Assembly (NCBI RefSeq): GCF_014831675.1
Contig: NZ_VJXY01000034.1
Span: 17,616 to 81,615, forward strand
Direction: 5' to 3'
DNA: 64,000 bases
Source: Komarekiella delphini-convector SJRDD-AB1
GTDB taxonomy: Bacteria > Cyanobacteriota > Cyanobacteriia > Cyanobacteriales > Nostocaceae
The translations under genes and the position numbers were made by a program. Of this stretch, positions 35,227-43,202 are shown piece after piece. Within the stretch, counting starts at the first letter, position 1; each line of letters opens with the position of its first letter. The notes beneath the pieces are model-generated. The model searched no databases. It worked only from the letters and a program-made list of their open reading frames with translations, and was not told where the DNA came from.

Positions 35227-36246
35227 TTACCAACCTTGGGAAGTGTTGACGTTATCTTTTGTGATCAGCTTGACTGGAATCAGAATGGTGGGTGACTCAG
35301 GTTTTTTGCCATGCAGGATGTCGTTGCCAACCTGAACTGCTTTTTGGGTCATTCCTCTGGGATTTTGAGTGGCAGTCGCAGCATATAAACTGTTGTTGGA
35401 TGCGATCGCCTGGATTGCTTCTGGCGCACCATCAACGCCAACAATGAAAAATTCCTTGCGTTTGGCTTGGTTAGCTGCTAAATCTACTCCTACGCCACTC
35501 GGATCGTTGATGGCAAAGACAGCATCAATTTTGGGATAGGTTGTTAGCAAATCGCTCATTACTTTCAGTCCTCCATCCCGACTGCCTTCGGCGTTCTGGT
35601 CTTTAGAGAGTATTTTGATATCAGGATATTTGGATAATACTTTTTGGCAGCCTTCAACTCGCTGGATCACTGAGGACACTGGCGGGCCGTTAACGATTAC
35701 TACATTGCCTTTGCCTTTGAGGCGATCAACAATATACTTACAAGCTACCTCTCCGGCTTGTAAATTATCTGTGGTTACTGTAGCATCTACATCTGCATCA
35801 ATGGCCGTATCTACCGCAATCACGATTTGACCTGCTTGCCTTGCTCTATCGACTGCTGGTCTAATTGCTTTACTATCAGCAGCATTTAAGATAATTAAGT
35901 CAGTATCAGCAGCAACGAAATTTTCGATTTGGTTGGTTTGTTGGTTGAGATCATAGCCACTGGAAACCACAGTAACTCTGACATTATTACCGCCAATTCT
36001 CTTTGCTTCTTTCTCAGCTCCCTGTCCCATCAGAACGAAGAAGGGATTACTTAGATCGCCAACAGTAACTCCGACTGAGCGCAATTTGACATCCTGATTA
36101 CTATCTTTGCTCTTTGTAGCTGTGTTGGTAGCAGTATAGGTATCGGTGTTAGTACTAATATTGTCATTGGGTGACGTATTTGTGCAGCTTACAAGAGTAC
36201 TACTAAAAATACTTAATATACTAGCTGCGATCGCAATCCTTTTCAC
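35227..36246 (-). CDS. frtA: Sugar ABC transporter substrate-binding lipoprotein, RbsB/FrtA type
   Basis: The 339-residue periplasmic binding protein has a lipoprotein signal ([20 protein letters not shown] then Cys21) and a Thr/Asn-rich tether to about residue 45. The type 1 binding fold follows: [20 protein letters not shown] near residue 60, [20 protein letters not shown] near residue 136, [14 protein letters not shown] near residue 239, and the hinge [13 protein letters not shown] near residue 267. It is the first gene of frtABC. A decayed copy of its 5' end lies just upstream at 36434-36599. Confidence 0.85.
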   Translation of the reverse strand: MKRIAIAASILSIFSSTLVSCTNTSPNDNISTNTDTYTATNTATKSKDSNQDVKLRSVGVTVGDLSNPFFVLMGQGAEKEAKRIGGNNVRVTVVSSGYDLNQQTNQIENFVAADTDLIILNAADSKAIRPAVDRARQAGQIVIAVDTAIDADVDATVTTDNLQAGEVACKYIVDRLKGKGNVVIVNGPPVSSVIQRVEGCQKVLSKYPDIKILSKDQNAEGSRDGGLKVMSDLLTTYPKIDAVFAINDPSGVGVDLAANQAKRKEFFIVGVDGAPEAIQAIASNNSLYAATATQNPRGMTQKAVQVGNDILHGKKPESPTILIPVKLITKDNVNTSQGW

Positions 36247-36433
36247 GTTCGTCTATCTCCTAAAAATCATCCAATTTTTATTGCTTAATTGTCTAGGAAT
36301 GTATTGTTTGAATAATCAGGTAAAGTATTTGAAACAAACTGCATCCAGCTGTTTGAAGTATGTCTGAATTACGAATTACATCAAGCCTTTTCTACGAGAC
36401 GCTATGCAAATAGCGAGGATTACGAATTACAAA

Positions 36434-36599
36434 TGAGCGCAATTTTGCATCCTGATTACTATCCTTAATCTCTATAGTAATTTTGCCATTTTGAGAGGCA
36501 TACATAGCATTGTGATGATTTTGGGAGGGACTTGTGCAGCTTGCAAAAGTACCACCGAGGAGACTTAATCTGCTAGCTGCGATCGCAATTTTTTTTCAT
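36434..36599 (-). pseudogene. Decayed remnant of a second frtA-like gene (5' end only)
   Basis: On the minus strand, the ATG ending at 36599 is followed by a run of eight A residues; the intact frtA has seven bases at this spot, so the frame is shifted by one. Correcting it gives a product beginning KKIAIAASRLSLLGGTFAS, then Cys, with later KDSNQDAKLRS matching [11 protein letters not shown] of frtA. Homology stops after that residue, and a repeat-derived junction follows. It is therefore a truncated, frameshifted paralogue of the signal-peptide and tether region. Confidence 0.8.
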
Positions 36600-37586
36600 A
36601 TTCATCCATATCCAACAACACATTTGAAATTGAGAAAGGTCAGCATAATCCAAATCTGCAATGTCATTGCAAGATGAACTAGGTTTGAAAACTTAAAACC
36701 CAACTCAGTCACACTGCTAGCTTTTGCGATCTCAACTATTCTCAAACATCATGTGATATCACTTGATTGCAGTTATTGCTGTGATCACTAAATTAGCTTT
36801 TTGCTTTAAAAACCAAAACTATGAGTGTTGCACTATTTCAAAAACTCACTTTACTTTTTTGTAAAAGTAGATTTGAAAGTGCATGAATTGAAAACAGCTT
36901 TTAACTAAAATTTTGAGCCTCATACTATCAAATTTGTAAATTCTGATGGTATTTGACTATAGTTATTAGTTTATCCTGCATGATGACAAAAAAATTAACT
37001 CCCTTTATCGAACTTTACAAAACAAAGAATACTGTTCCATTTCTAAACAATTCAAGCTTTTTATCCTAGAAAATTTGCGAAGATTAAGCAGCATTGGACT
37101 GAAGTTGAATTTAAAAAACTTAACATTCATGACTCAAATTTATAGTCATTTGCACACAGATTTTATATATATCGATGTACTACTCAGATTTATAAAACAC
37201 CCTACCTAGTTTAGTTTTGCCGAAAAGTTTTTGCTCATCATAGTAAGCAAAAAACAATCATAATCTGCATAAGCTCAATCAAATATATTATCTGTGCAGT
37301 ATGTTATAAATTTTTGCTTGTGCTACTACTGGATATTTAGAATTTGATTGTTGTGTGTAAATAGTTAGCAACTAAATCTTTATAGTATGGCTTGATTTTT
37401 TGTCAATCAATAAGAAGATAGAATATTTTAGAGTTTGAGGCATATCTTTAGTTAAATAATACTTTTGCGCTTCATTTTTGTAGACGTGTGCTTAAACTTG
37501 TCTTAAACTTATTTTTGCACACGTGTGCAAAAATAGCTTGTTAAGTTTTTTTGCACATTTATCTGTAAATCAGGATTAACAACTGC
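36600..37586. other. About 1 kb upstream of the frt operon and its decayed paralogue
   Basis: No gene. Notable sites are a perfect operator palindrome at 37512-37533, an imperfect half-site GACGTGTGC at about 37483-37491, and GTGATATCAC at 36753-36762. The rest is AT-rich. The position of the operators suggests that a leftward promoter for frtABC lies here, with a leader of over 1 kb running through the remnant. Confidence 0.55.
37512..37533. promoter_or_regulatory. Probable operator of the LacI-type regulator (frt operon side)
   Basis: A 22-bp perfect palindrome with core GCACACGTGTGC flanked by five T and five A residues. The same 14-bp core TGCACACGTGTGCA lies 18 bp upstream of the regulator gene (39830-39843). 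LacI-family sites are typically such palindromes with a central CG. Confidence 0.75.
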
Positions 37587-38363
37587 TTAAACTGTCTGAA
37601 GTCCAATATCAAACGTTGCTGCGTAACCAAGATTTGTTTTGGTAAGTGTAAGTAACAATTGCTCTCCGCCGTCTTTAAAGATCCAATCTTCAGTATTCCT
37701 CAGCGTACGCTGTCCTTTACTGGCGTATGGTGTGTGTGTATGCACTTGATCTGTGAGCGAGTCATCAAAGTATAGTTGTGAGGTAAACTCATAATTCTGC
37801 TTTGATGTCGTACTTGTGCGTATCTTAAAATGGATGTGGACTGCTCTACCCTCATACCAACCAGGGTAGATGGTTGTGAACTGGACGCTTCCATTGGCGT
37901 CTGTCACTTGATACCCGCGCAAGAATTTTTTGCCGATGGTATTGAAACTCGGATCTTGCACATCCGAATAGATGCCTAGGGCGTCACAATGCCAAATATC
38001 TGCGATCGCACCAGCAAGTGGTGTACAACCATTACTGTTAAACTGAGAAATACGAAGCGTTAGTTTGAGTGGTACGCCGTCTTTTACCGAACTATCGGAG
38101 GGGTCTGAGCGGATATCGGAGCGGTTGAGCTTATCGTCTACAAAATACGGGCCTTCGGTCTGCTGTGGTCTAACGACACACGCGGGCAATGTTGTAGGAA
38201 CAGATATACTTGATTGTGCCTGTACTGTTTGGGACTTTTTAGATATGCATCCAAAAAGTATTGCAGTTCCAGATGCCCTGAATAGCATAAGTGCTTCTCT
38301 TCGACTCAGAATTCGACCTACTTGATAATCGTCGTTTTTCATACTATATATTTGCCTTAACAC
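37587..38363 (-). CDS. Secreted intradiol ring-cleavage dioxygenase-like protein
   Basis: The 258-residue protein resembles protocatechuate 3,4-dioxygenase/catechol dioxygenases. TEGPYFVDDKLNRSDIR near residue 69, ADIWHCDALGIYSD near residue 124, FLRGYQVTDANGSVQFTTIY near residue 147 and YPGWYEGRAVHIHFKIRT near residue 166 contain the expected Tyr and His iron ligands. The N-terminus has an Arg-Arg motif (SRREALMLFRASGTAILFGC), suggesting Tat export or a lipoprotein. An internal ATG at codon 8 is an alternative start. Aromatic substrate unknown. It lies between the regulator and the operator of the sugar locus on the same strand, so it may be co-regulated. Confidence 0.8.
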   Translation of the reverse strand: MLRQIYSMKNDDYQVGRILSRREALMLFRASGTAILFGCISKKSQTVQAQSSISVPTTLPACVVRPQQTEGPYFVDDKLNRSDIRSDPSDSSVKDGVPLKLTLRISQFNSNGCTPLAGAIADIWHCDALGIYSDVQDPSFNTIGKKFLRGYQVTDANGSVQFTTIYPGWYEGRAVHIHFKIRTSTTSKQNYEFTSQLYFDDSLTDQVHTHTPYASKGQRTLRNTEDWIFKDGGEQLLLTLTKTNLGYAATFDIGLQTV

Positions 38364-38433
38364 TAAATTATTTCAGGTGTTGCTAAATTATTAAAATGAT
38401 TATTAAACGTTCTTAATTTGGTGGTTTAGTGAC

Positions 38434-38625
38434 ATGCAAGATTCTATATTTATTATATTTATTGCCTTTGGATGCATCTGGCTATTGATGGGAGTTACTG
38501 GTTGGATAGTATTTCTTAAATCAGAAGGTGAAGAAATTCGGATTGGTAAATGGGGACTTATTGTTGCTGTCCCAATTATTATCCCAATTGTTTTTGCTCT
38601 CATCATTGGAGTACTGTACCGCTAA
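38434..38625 (+). CDS. Small two-helix membrane protein
   Basis: The 63-residue product has two hydrophobic segments, residues 4-28 (FIIFIAFGCIWLLMGVTGWI) and 43-62 (LIVAVPIIIPIVFALIIGVL), separated by a charged loop KSEGEEIRIGKW. GGTGG lies about 11 bases upstream of the ATG. No family recognised. It is divergent from the dioxygenase gene. Confidence 0.5.
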   Translation: MQDSIFIIFIAFGCIWLLMGVTGWIVFLKSEGEEIRIGKWGLIVAVPIIIPIVFALIIGVLYR

Positions 38626-38773
38626 CTGCATTATCCTAACTGTAGAGACGATAATTGGGTAGTATAATTAACATAAAATAAAATCATAGTTCGTAGTTAG
38701 CGATTCATCGCTCAAAACAAGGATTGTTAGGAATAAAGTCCTTACTACAAACTTTTATTGACGCCTTTGAAAA

Positions 38774-39811
38774 TTATTTGTGGTTATTTCTGAATACTGC
38801 ACTACTACCTCGCTGTACTAAAAAAGGAGATAAAACGCGGTTTTCTACAGTTTTATCCTGTACTAAATCGAGTAACATTTGCATAGCAAAGCTACCCATT
38901 TCTAACATTGGCTGGCAGATTGTTGTGAGTGGCGGCGTCACGTAACGAGATAGAGCAATGCCATCAAATCCGACTAAACTTAAATCTCGTGGTACTGAAA
39001 TACCTAATTCTTGACAAGCCAAAAGAGCGCCAACTGCTACCATATCGTTATAGCAAAAGATGCCAGTTACCCCAGCAGTTAATAGCTTAGATAGCATTTT
39101 TCGACCAGTACTAACATCGCTTGTTCTGGTCTTGTCTTGATCATTAATTGCAACCCAGTCATCAATTTGTGGTAGACCAGCTTCAGCAAGAGCGATTCGA
39201 TATCCTTCTAGGCGCTGTTGATTTGATCTACTGCGATCGCCCACACCTAGATAACCAATAGAGGTATGTCCGAGACTGACTAGATGCTCTACAGCTAATC
39301 TAGCACCTAAGCGATCATCTATTGCTACTGAGTGAAATATTTCAGATTGATCTTCGGCCTGGCTATTAATCAAAATTGTTGGTACGGCAATTTGTGTTAG
39401 TTGCTTTGTATGCTGTTTACTAATTCGTGAATCAGCTACCAAAATACCGTCTACTCTACGGCGATGAAAATTATCAATAGCTGCTATTTCCTGCTTCAAA
39501 TCTCGATGTGAAGTACTTAACACAACACTCAACCCTGATGATGTAGCAACCTGTTCGATTCCTTCTACTACCTCAGCAAAAAAAGGATCTGCTATTGAAG
39601 TTACTACTACCCCAATAGTATTGGTACGTGAAGAAAGCAAGCTTTGAGCAATAGCATTAGGTACATAGCTCATCTCCCGCGCCAGTTGCTTAATTTCCTC
39701 TCGCACTTTCGGGCTAATTAGAGGGTTGTCTCGTAAAGCGCGTGAAACTGTAGAATGAGAAACGCCTGCTCTACGAGCAATATCTTCAATTGAAACTTTT
39801 CGTTTACTCAT
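38774..39811 (-). CDS. frtR: LacI-family transcriptional regulator (FrtR-like)
   Basis: The 345-residue regulator has the LacI HTH and hinge at the N-terminus (SIEDIARRAGVSHSTVSRAL, residues 6-25; SYVPNAIAQSLLSSRTNTIG). A periplasmic-binding-like effector domain follows, with ASIADPFFAEVVEGIE-type and GIFCYNDMVAVGALLACQEL segments and DLSLVGFDGIALSRYVTPPL near the end. A perfect TGCACACGTGTGCA palindrome lies 18 bp upstream of its ATG, consistent with autoregulation. The same core occurs at 37512-37533 on the frtABC side. By analogy with frtR of Anabaena variabilis it would repress sugar uptake without fructose. The specific ligand is inferred. Confidence 0.85.
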   Translation of the reverse strand: MSKRKVSIEDIARRAGVSHSTVSRALRDNPLISPKVREEIKQLAREMSYVPNAIAQSLLSSRTNTIGVVVTSIADPFFAEVVEGIEQVATSSGLSVVLSTSHRDLKQEIAAIDNFHRRRVDGILVADSRISKQHTKQLTQIAVPTILINSQAEDQSEIFHSVAIDDRLGARLAVEHLVSLGHTSIGYLGVGDRSRSNQQRLEGYRIALAEAGLPQIDDWVAINDQDKTRTSDVSTGRKMLSKLLTAGVTGIFCYNDMVAVGALLACQELGISVPRDLSLVGFDGIALSRYVTPPLTTICQPMLEMGSFAMQMLLDLVQDKTVENRVLSPFLVQRGSSAVFRNNHK

Positions 39812-39829
39812 TATTCCACTTTATACATT

Positions 39830-39843
39830 TGCACACGTGTGCA
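39830..39843. promoter_or_regulatory. Probable autoregulatory operator upstream of frtR
   Basis: A perfect 14-bp palindrome TGCACACGTGTGCA centred about 25 bp before the frtR start codon. Its core is shared with the site at 37512-37533. Confidence 0.75.
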
Positions 39844-40203
39844 TAATGATCTATTTTAGAGAACTAGAGTTATTTGTCAACAGATCCTAATACAAATCGT
39901 AATCAGGTCTTGTCAATATCGTTACACTGCGCTTGAACACAGATTCAGCGAAAAAAACCGATTATTTCGTAGAGACGTTGCAACGTCTCTACTGACAGGA
40001 TTTACGCTGGTGCATACTCTGTAAAAAGCGAGGCGATCGCGGTGACTAATACAGAAGCACTTGCTGTTAGACTGGACGAAGGCTGAGAAGTAGTAATGAT
40101 TTTCTTTGAATAAGAAAGAGCCGAAATGAGAAAATTAATTAAGATACGTTTTTTGTCTAATAATGGAAAAAGGCAAAAAATAGAGAATAAATTAACAATT
40201 ACG
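39844..40203. other. Spacer between frtR and the structured repeat
   Basis: No gene. It contains the palindromic repeat GTAGAGACGTTGCAACGTCTC at 39969-39992 (a shortened member of the 5160-5188 family) and a HIP1 site at about 40033. The frtR promoter presumably overlaps 39830-39900. Confidence 0.55.
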
Positions 40204-40333
40204 ATTATAAAAAGGCGTCGGGAAAACCCATTCCTTCTCGGTAGGTGATGAAAGACGCCTCGACGCTGTTAACAGTTAACAGTCAACTGTCAACTGTCAA
40301 AGTAAAATCCAATCCCCTTTTAGGGGTGGGATG
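40204..40333 (+). repeat. Structured dispersed repeat, copy 2
   Basis: It is nearly identical to the reverse complement of 43028-43145 over about 60 bp from AAAACCCATTCCTTCTCGG through GTAGGTGATGAAAGACGCCT to CGACGCTGTTAACAG. The stem GGCGTC/GACGCC is perfect here. The terminal hairpin arms are ATCCCCTTTTAGGGG and GGTGGGATGA. It ends 28 bp before the Mut7-C gene start. Confidence 0.85.
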
Positions 40334-40361
40334 AATTTAACTAATTCAAATATCTGTGAAC

Positions 40362-41114
40362 ATGGCTGTAGCATCTTTTTACTTTTATGCAGAATTGAAT
40401 GATTTTTTACCACGGCATCAAAAGCAGGTGAGAATATCCCATTTTTTTGGTGAGAGAGCTTCAATTAAGGACATGATTGAAGCTTTGGGTATTCCTCATC
40501 CAGAAGTTTACTCTATAGAAGTTAATGGTGAATATGTAAATTTTTCTTATATTGTTCAAGATGGAGATACTATTAATGTTTATCCAATTTCTGCTAGGAG
40601 TTTTGATAAACCAAGTATTTCTGTTCTACCTAAACCGCTCAGTGTTATTCGCTTTGTTTTAGATATTCATTTAGGCAAGTTGGCAACATCTCTACGACTT
40701 TTAGGCTTTGATACTTTATATCGAAATGATTACGAAGATGAGGAATTAGCAAATATCTCCTATAGTCAAACACGCATTATTCTAACTCGCGATCGTGGTT
40801 TATTGATGCGTAGTTTAGTCACACATGGATATTATGTTAGAAACACTGACCCTCAGCAACAAATTTTGGAAGTACTGCAACGCTTTGACTTATTCAAAGT
40901 AGTATCTCCCTTTCAACGATGTTTGCGTTGCAATGGCTTATTAGAACCTGTAGATAAACAAGCTATCACTGAGCAAGTACCGGAAACAGTGCGATCGCAG
41001 ATTGATGAATTTAATCGCTGTCAAGACTGTGGTCAGATTTATTGGAAAGGGTCACATTATGAGCGATTGCAACGGTTTATTGACGGCGTAATTGAGTCTA
41101 GAAGAGTTGAGTGA
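40362..41114 (+). CDS. Mut7-C RNase-domain protein with N-terminal ubiquitin-like domain
   Basis: The 250-residue protein has an N-terminal beta-grasp (ThiS/MoaD-like, Mut7-C ubiquitin) domain: AVASFYFYAELNDFLP, then VNFSYIVQDGDTINVYPIS near residue 66. The Mut7-C PIN-like RNase domain follows: RFVLDIHLGKLATSLRLLGF near residue 97, with Asp and Lys of the active-site type, then IILTRDRGLLMR near residue 140. A zinc ribbon closes it (CLRCNG and CQDCGQIYWKGSHYERL). I prefer ATG at 40362 over the GTG two codons upstream. RNA substrate unknown. It is a stand-alone gene at the left edge of the segment bracketed by inverted repeats. Confidence 0.85.
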   Translation: MAVASFYFYAELNDFLPRHQKQVRISHFFGERASIKDMIEALGIPHPEVYSIEVNGEYVNFSYIVQDGDTINVYPISARSFDKPSISVLPKPLSVIRFVLDIHLGKLATSLRLLGFDTLYRNDYEDEELANISYSQTRIILTRDRGLLMRSLVTHGYYVRNTDPQQQILEVLQRFDLFKVVSPFQRCLRCNGLLEPVDKQAITEQVPETVRSQIDEFNRCQDCGQIYWKGSHYERLQRFIDGVIESRRVE

Positions 41115-41145
41115 TGAAGCGATCGCATCTTAATTGATACTAATA

Positions 41146-41418
41146 TTAGGATTTTTTCTCAACCAGCATTCCATTGATGTAAGTTCTTTTTGAATTGTCT
41201 ATGCTGTTAATGTTCTTGTCTTTGGAAGAACCAGTACCCTCAACGGTTTTTTTTACCGTATTTATACCTTTCCTAAAAGTCCTTATAGAAATTTCAGAAT
41301 AAGCGCTGCAAGACTGACAATAACCTCCTAATATAGTCTGCATTTGCACTGGAGTTATTTCATCCATAAATAACTTTACATCAGTAAGATGGAAGTTGGA
41401 ATCTATTATGTTAGCCAT
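41146..41418 (-). CDS. Probable double-glycine leader peptide (RiPP/bacteriocin precursor-like)
   Basis: The 90-residue protein has a leader resembling cyanobacterial double-glycine leaders: MANIIDSNFHLTDVKLFMDE, then ITPVQMQTILGG ending at residue 32. The hydrophobic spacing before GG (L, M, I/L) fits a peptidase-C39 cleavage site. The predicted core starts YCQSCSAYSEIS, has two cysteines close together, and continues as a hydrophilic Lys/Ser/Asn-rich 45-residue tail. No modification enzyme or C39 transporter is in the window, so processing would be by enzymes encoded elsewhere. The next small ORF at 41588 is on the same strand. The alternative is a small unrelated protein with a chance GG. 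Confidence 0.6.
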   Translation of the reverse strand: MANIIDSNFHLTDVKLFMDEITPVQMQTILGGYCQSCSAYSEISIRTFRKGINTVKKTVEGTGSSKDKNINSIDNSKRTYINGMLVEKKS

Positions 41419-41587
41419 TGTTTTAGGTTTCTATATTTAATGCCAGAGCAAACACATCTAAATGCTGAATTTATTTGAATCCGAAAATTTTATAATTATA
41501 TAAAATTTGGGAGTGCTGAAATCTTATTTTTATCAGCATTCAAAAATAAGATGTCTTTGCTCTGTTGAAGTAAATTAACAATGTTTA

Positions 41588-41824
41588 TCATTCAGATTGA
41601 AAACTACTTGCACCTGGAACATTAGCAATAAGCATTTGACGTTCTCCAAGATTTTCTGTGCCTTCTTCTGGACGGTTCAAATCATCAGCAAGAGAATTTT
41701 GCTCTGCCTGTCCGTTCACTTCCTCTGTTTCAATGGGAGCCGCCTCGTGTTCAATATTAAGAGAGCGAGGAGGTTCTTTGGCGTGAGATAAATCAATAAG
41801 TGGATTTGGTTGTTCAGAAGTCAT
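41588..41824 (-). CDS. Small acidic hypothetical protein upstream of the leader-peptide gene
   Basis: The 78-residue product is acidic and looks disordered: IEHEAAPIETEEVNGQAEQN, then LADDLNRPEEGTENLGERQM, ending LIANVPGASSFQSE. No family recognised. It is transcribed toward the double-glycine peptide gene with a 169-bp gap, and is divergent from the glucokinase. It could be a second small secreted or precursor peptide, or an unrelated small gene. Confidence 0.45.
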   Translation of the reverse strand: MTSEQPNPLIDLSHAKEPPRSLNIEHEAAPIETEEVNGQAEQNSLADDLNRPEEGTENLGERQMLIANVPGASSFQSE

Positions 41825-41930
41825 GAGTTGCTAAATAATATACTCTTCTTTAGTGTTGAATTTATTTTGAATGCAAACATCTTTCTTGAGAAAGAAACCC
41901 GCAGATGCTATGGGAGTAATGTAAAAGACC

Positions 41931-42881
41931 ATGACATTAATTTTAGCTCTCGATTTTGGCGGAACTAAACTGGCAGCAGGGATGGTAAATGTCGGTTCTA
42001 GAGAGTGGTTAGGTTATGAACGCCGTTTATCGCCAGCAAAGGCAAATGCTAGCACTGATTTGGAAATTATGCGATCGCTCATTTACTCTCTGCTGCAAGG
42101 AACAAAACCAGCTGCGATTGGTGTCAGCTTTGGAGGGCCAGTAAATGCTTCCACAGGAACAGTGCAACTATCTCATCATGTCGCCGGATGGGAAAATATT
42201 CCTCTCAAACACTTGTTGGAAGATGAATTTGGTGTCCCGGTTGGTGTAGATAACGATGCTAATGTAGCTGCTTTGGGGGAACATCGCTTTGGCGCAGGTC
42301 AAGGATACGATAGTCTGTTTTACATTACAGTCAGTACAGGTGTGGGTGGTGGTTGGATACTCAACGGTAAACCTTGGCGGGGTGCAGGTGGGATGGCTGG
42401 TGAAATTGGACACATGGTTGTAGATCCTGCTGGGCCAGTATGTTTGTGTGGTAAGCGGGGATGTGTGGAACGTTTAGCATCGGGGCCCTATATGGCGCAA
42501 AATGCCAGGGAAATTTTGGAAAACATACTGCCAGGACGCCAAGGAGGAGAGATTTTGAGGGGTTTGGTGAGGGATGATTTAACGTTGCTGACGGGACAGT
42601 TGGTAAGCGAGGCGGCGACTGCTGGAGATAATTTGGCTAAGCAAGTGTTGCACAAGGCTGCTTGGGCGTTGGGTGTGGGTGTTGGCAATGTAGCAAACCT
42701 CATGAATCCGCAGCGCTTTGTATTGGGAGGTGGTGTAACCAAGGCGGGAGAGGATTTTTGGCAGGTGATGCAACAGGTGGCGCGGGAGACAGCTTTGCCA
42801 GAAGTTGATTTTGAAATTGTCCCGGCGGCGCTGGGTGATGATGCACCATTGTGGGGGGCGGTGGCACTTACTTTGATATGA
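41931..42881 (+). CDS. ROK-family sugar kinase (probable glucokinase)
   Basis: The 316-residue protein shows the ROK kinase features: LALDFGGTKLAAGMV at the N-terminus (phosphate 1 loop), VGVDNDANVAALGEHRFG near residue 103 with the catalytic-type Asp, GEIGHMVVDPAGPVCLCGKR near residue 157, and the zinc motif CLCGKRGCVE. It would phosphorylate glucose or a related hexose with ATP. Its position 2 kb from frtR and the sugar-uptake locus makes a downstream metabolic role plausible. It is the right-hand gene of the segment between the inverted structured repeats. Confidence 0.88.
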   Translation: MTLILALDFGGTKLAAGMVNVGSREWLGYERRLSPAKANASTDLEIMRSLIYSLLQGTKPAAIGVSFGGPVNASTGTVQLSHHVAGWENIPLKHLLEDEFGVPVGVDNDANVAALGEHRFGAGQGYDSLFYITVSTGVGGGWILNGKPWRGAGGMAGEIGHMVVDPAGPVCLCGKRGCVERLASGPYMAQNAREILENILPGRQGGEILRGLVRDDLTLLTGQLVSEAATAGDNLAKQVLHKAAWALGVGVGNVANLMNPQRFVLGGGVTKAGEDFWQVMQQVARETALPEVDFEIVPAALGDDAPLWGAVALTLI

Positions 42882-43027
42882 AAAAGATATTATTCAAACC
42901 ATCTTGTAAGATGACAAATTATTTCGGATGTGAATATATGAAAAATGTTATTGCTTCAAGCGATCGCCTTTTCAATTATGACATGATTATATATAGCATG
43001 ATATTAACAGTACTTATGAAATTAAGG

Positions 43028-43145
43028 TCATCCCACTTCTAAAAGGGGATGGGATAACACGAAAGACTGTTAACTGTTAACAGCGTCGAGGCGTCTTTCA
43101 TCACCTACCGAGAAGGAATGGGTTTTACCGACAGCTTTTTATAAA
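43028..43145 (-). repeat. Structured dispersed repeat, copy 3 (inverted)
   Basis: The reverse complement aligns with 40204-40333 throughout, including the TTTCGTGTTATCCCATCC end also present in copy 1. Together with copy 2 it forms an inverted pair about 2.7 kb apart around the Mut7-C, leader-peptide, acidic ORF and glucokinase genes. Confidence 0.85.
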
Positions 43146-43202
43146 ACTTCACATTAAATTTGAGTTATATTTTAACAATTAAGAAATGACAGCGATAGTT
43201 AT

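Noticed and set aside
35054-35233. 60-codon N-terminal extension of the sugar ATPase
   Set aside because: It runs through a dispersed repeat and spacer sequence; the ATG at 35053 has AGGAT upstream and starts at the family's normal N-terminus.
42851-43042. 63-codon plus-strand frame after glucokinase
   Set aside because: It overlaps the glucokinase end and runs into the structured repeat; composition is unconstrained.
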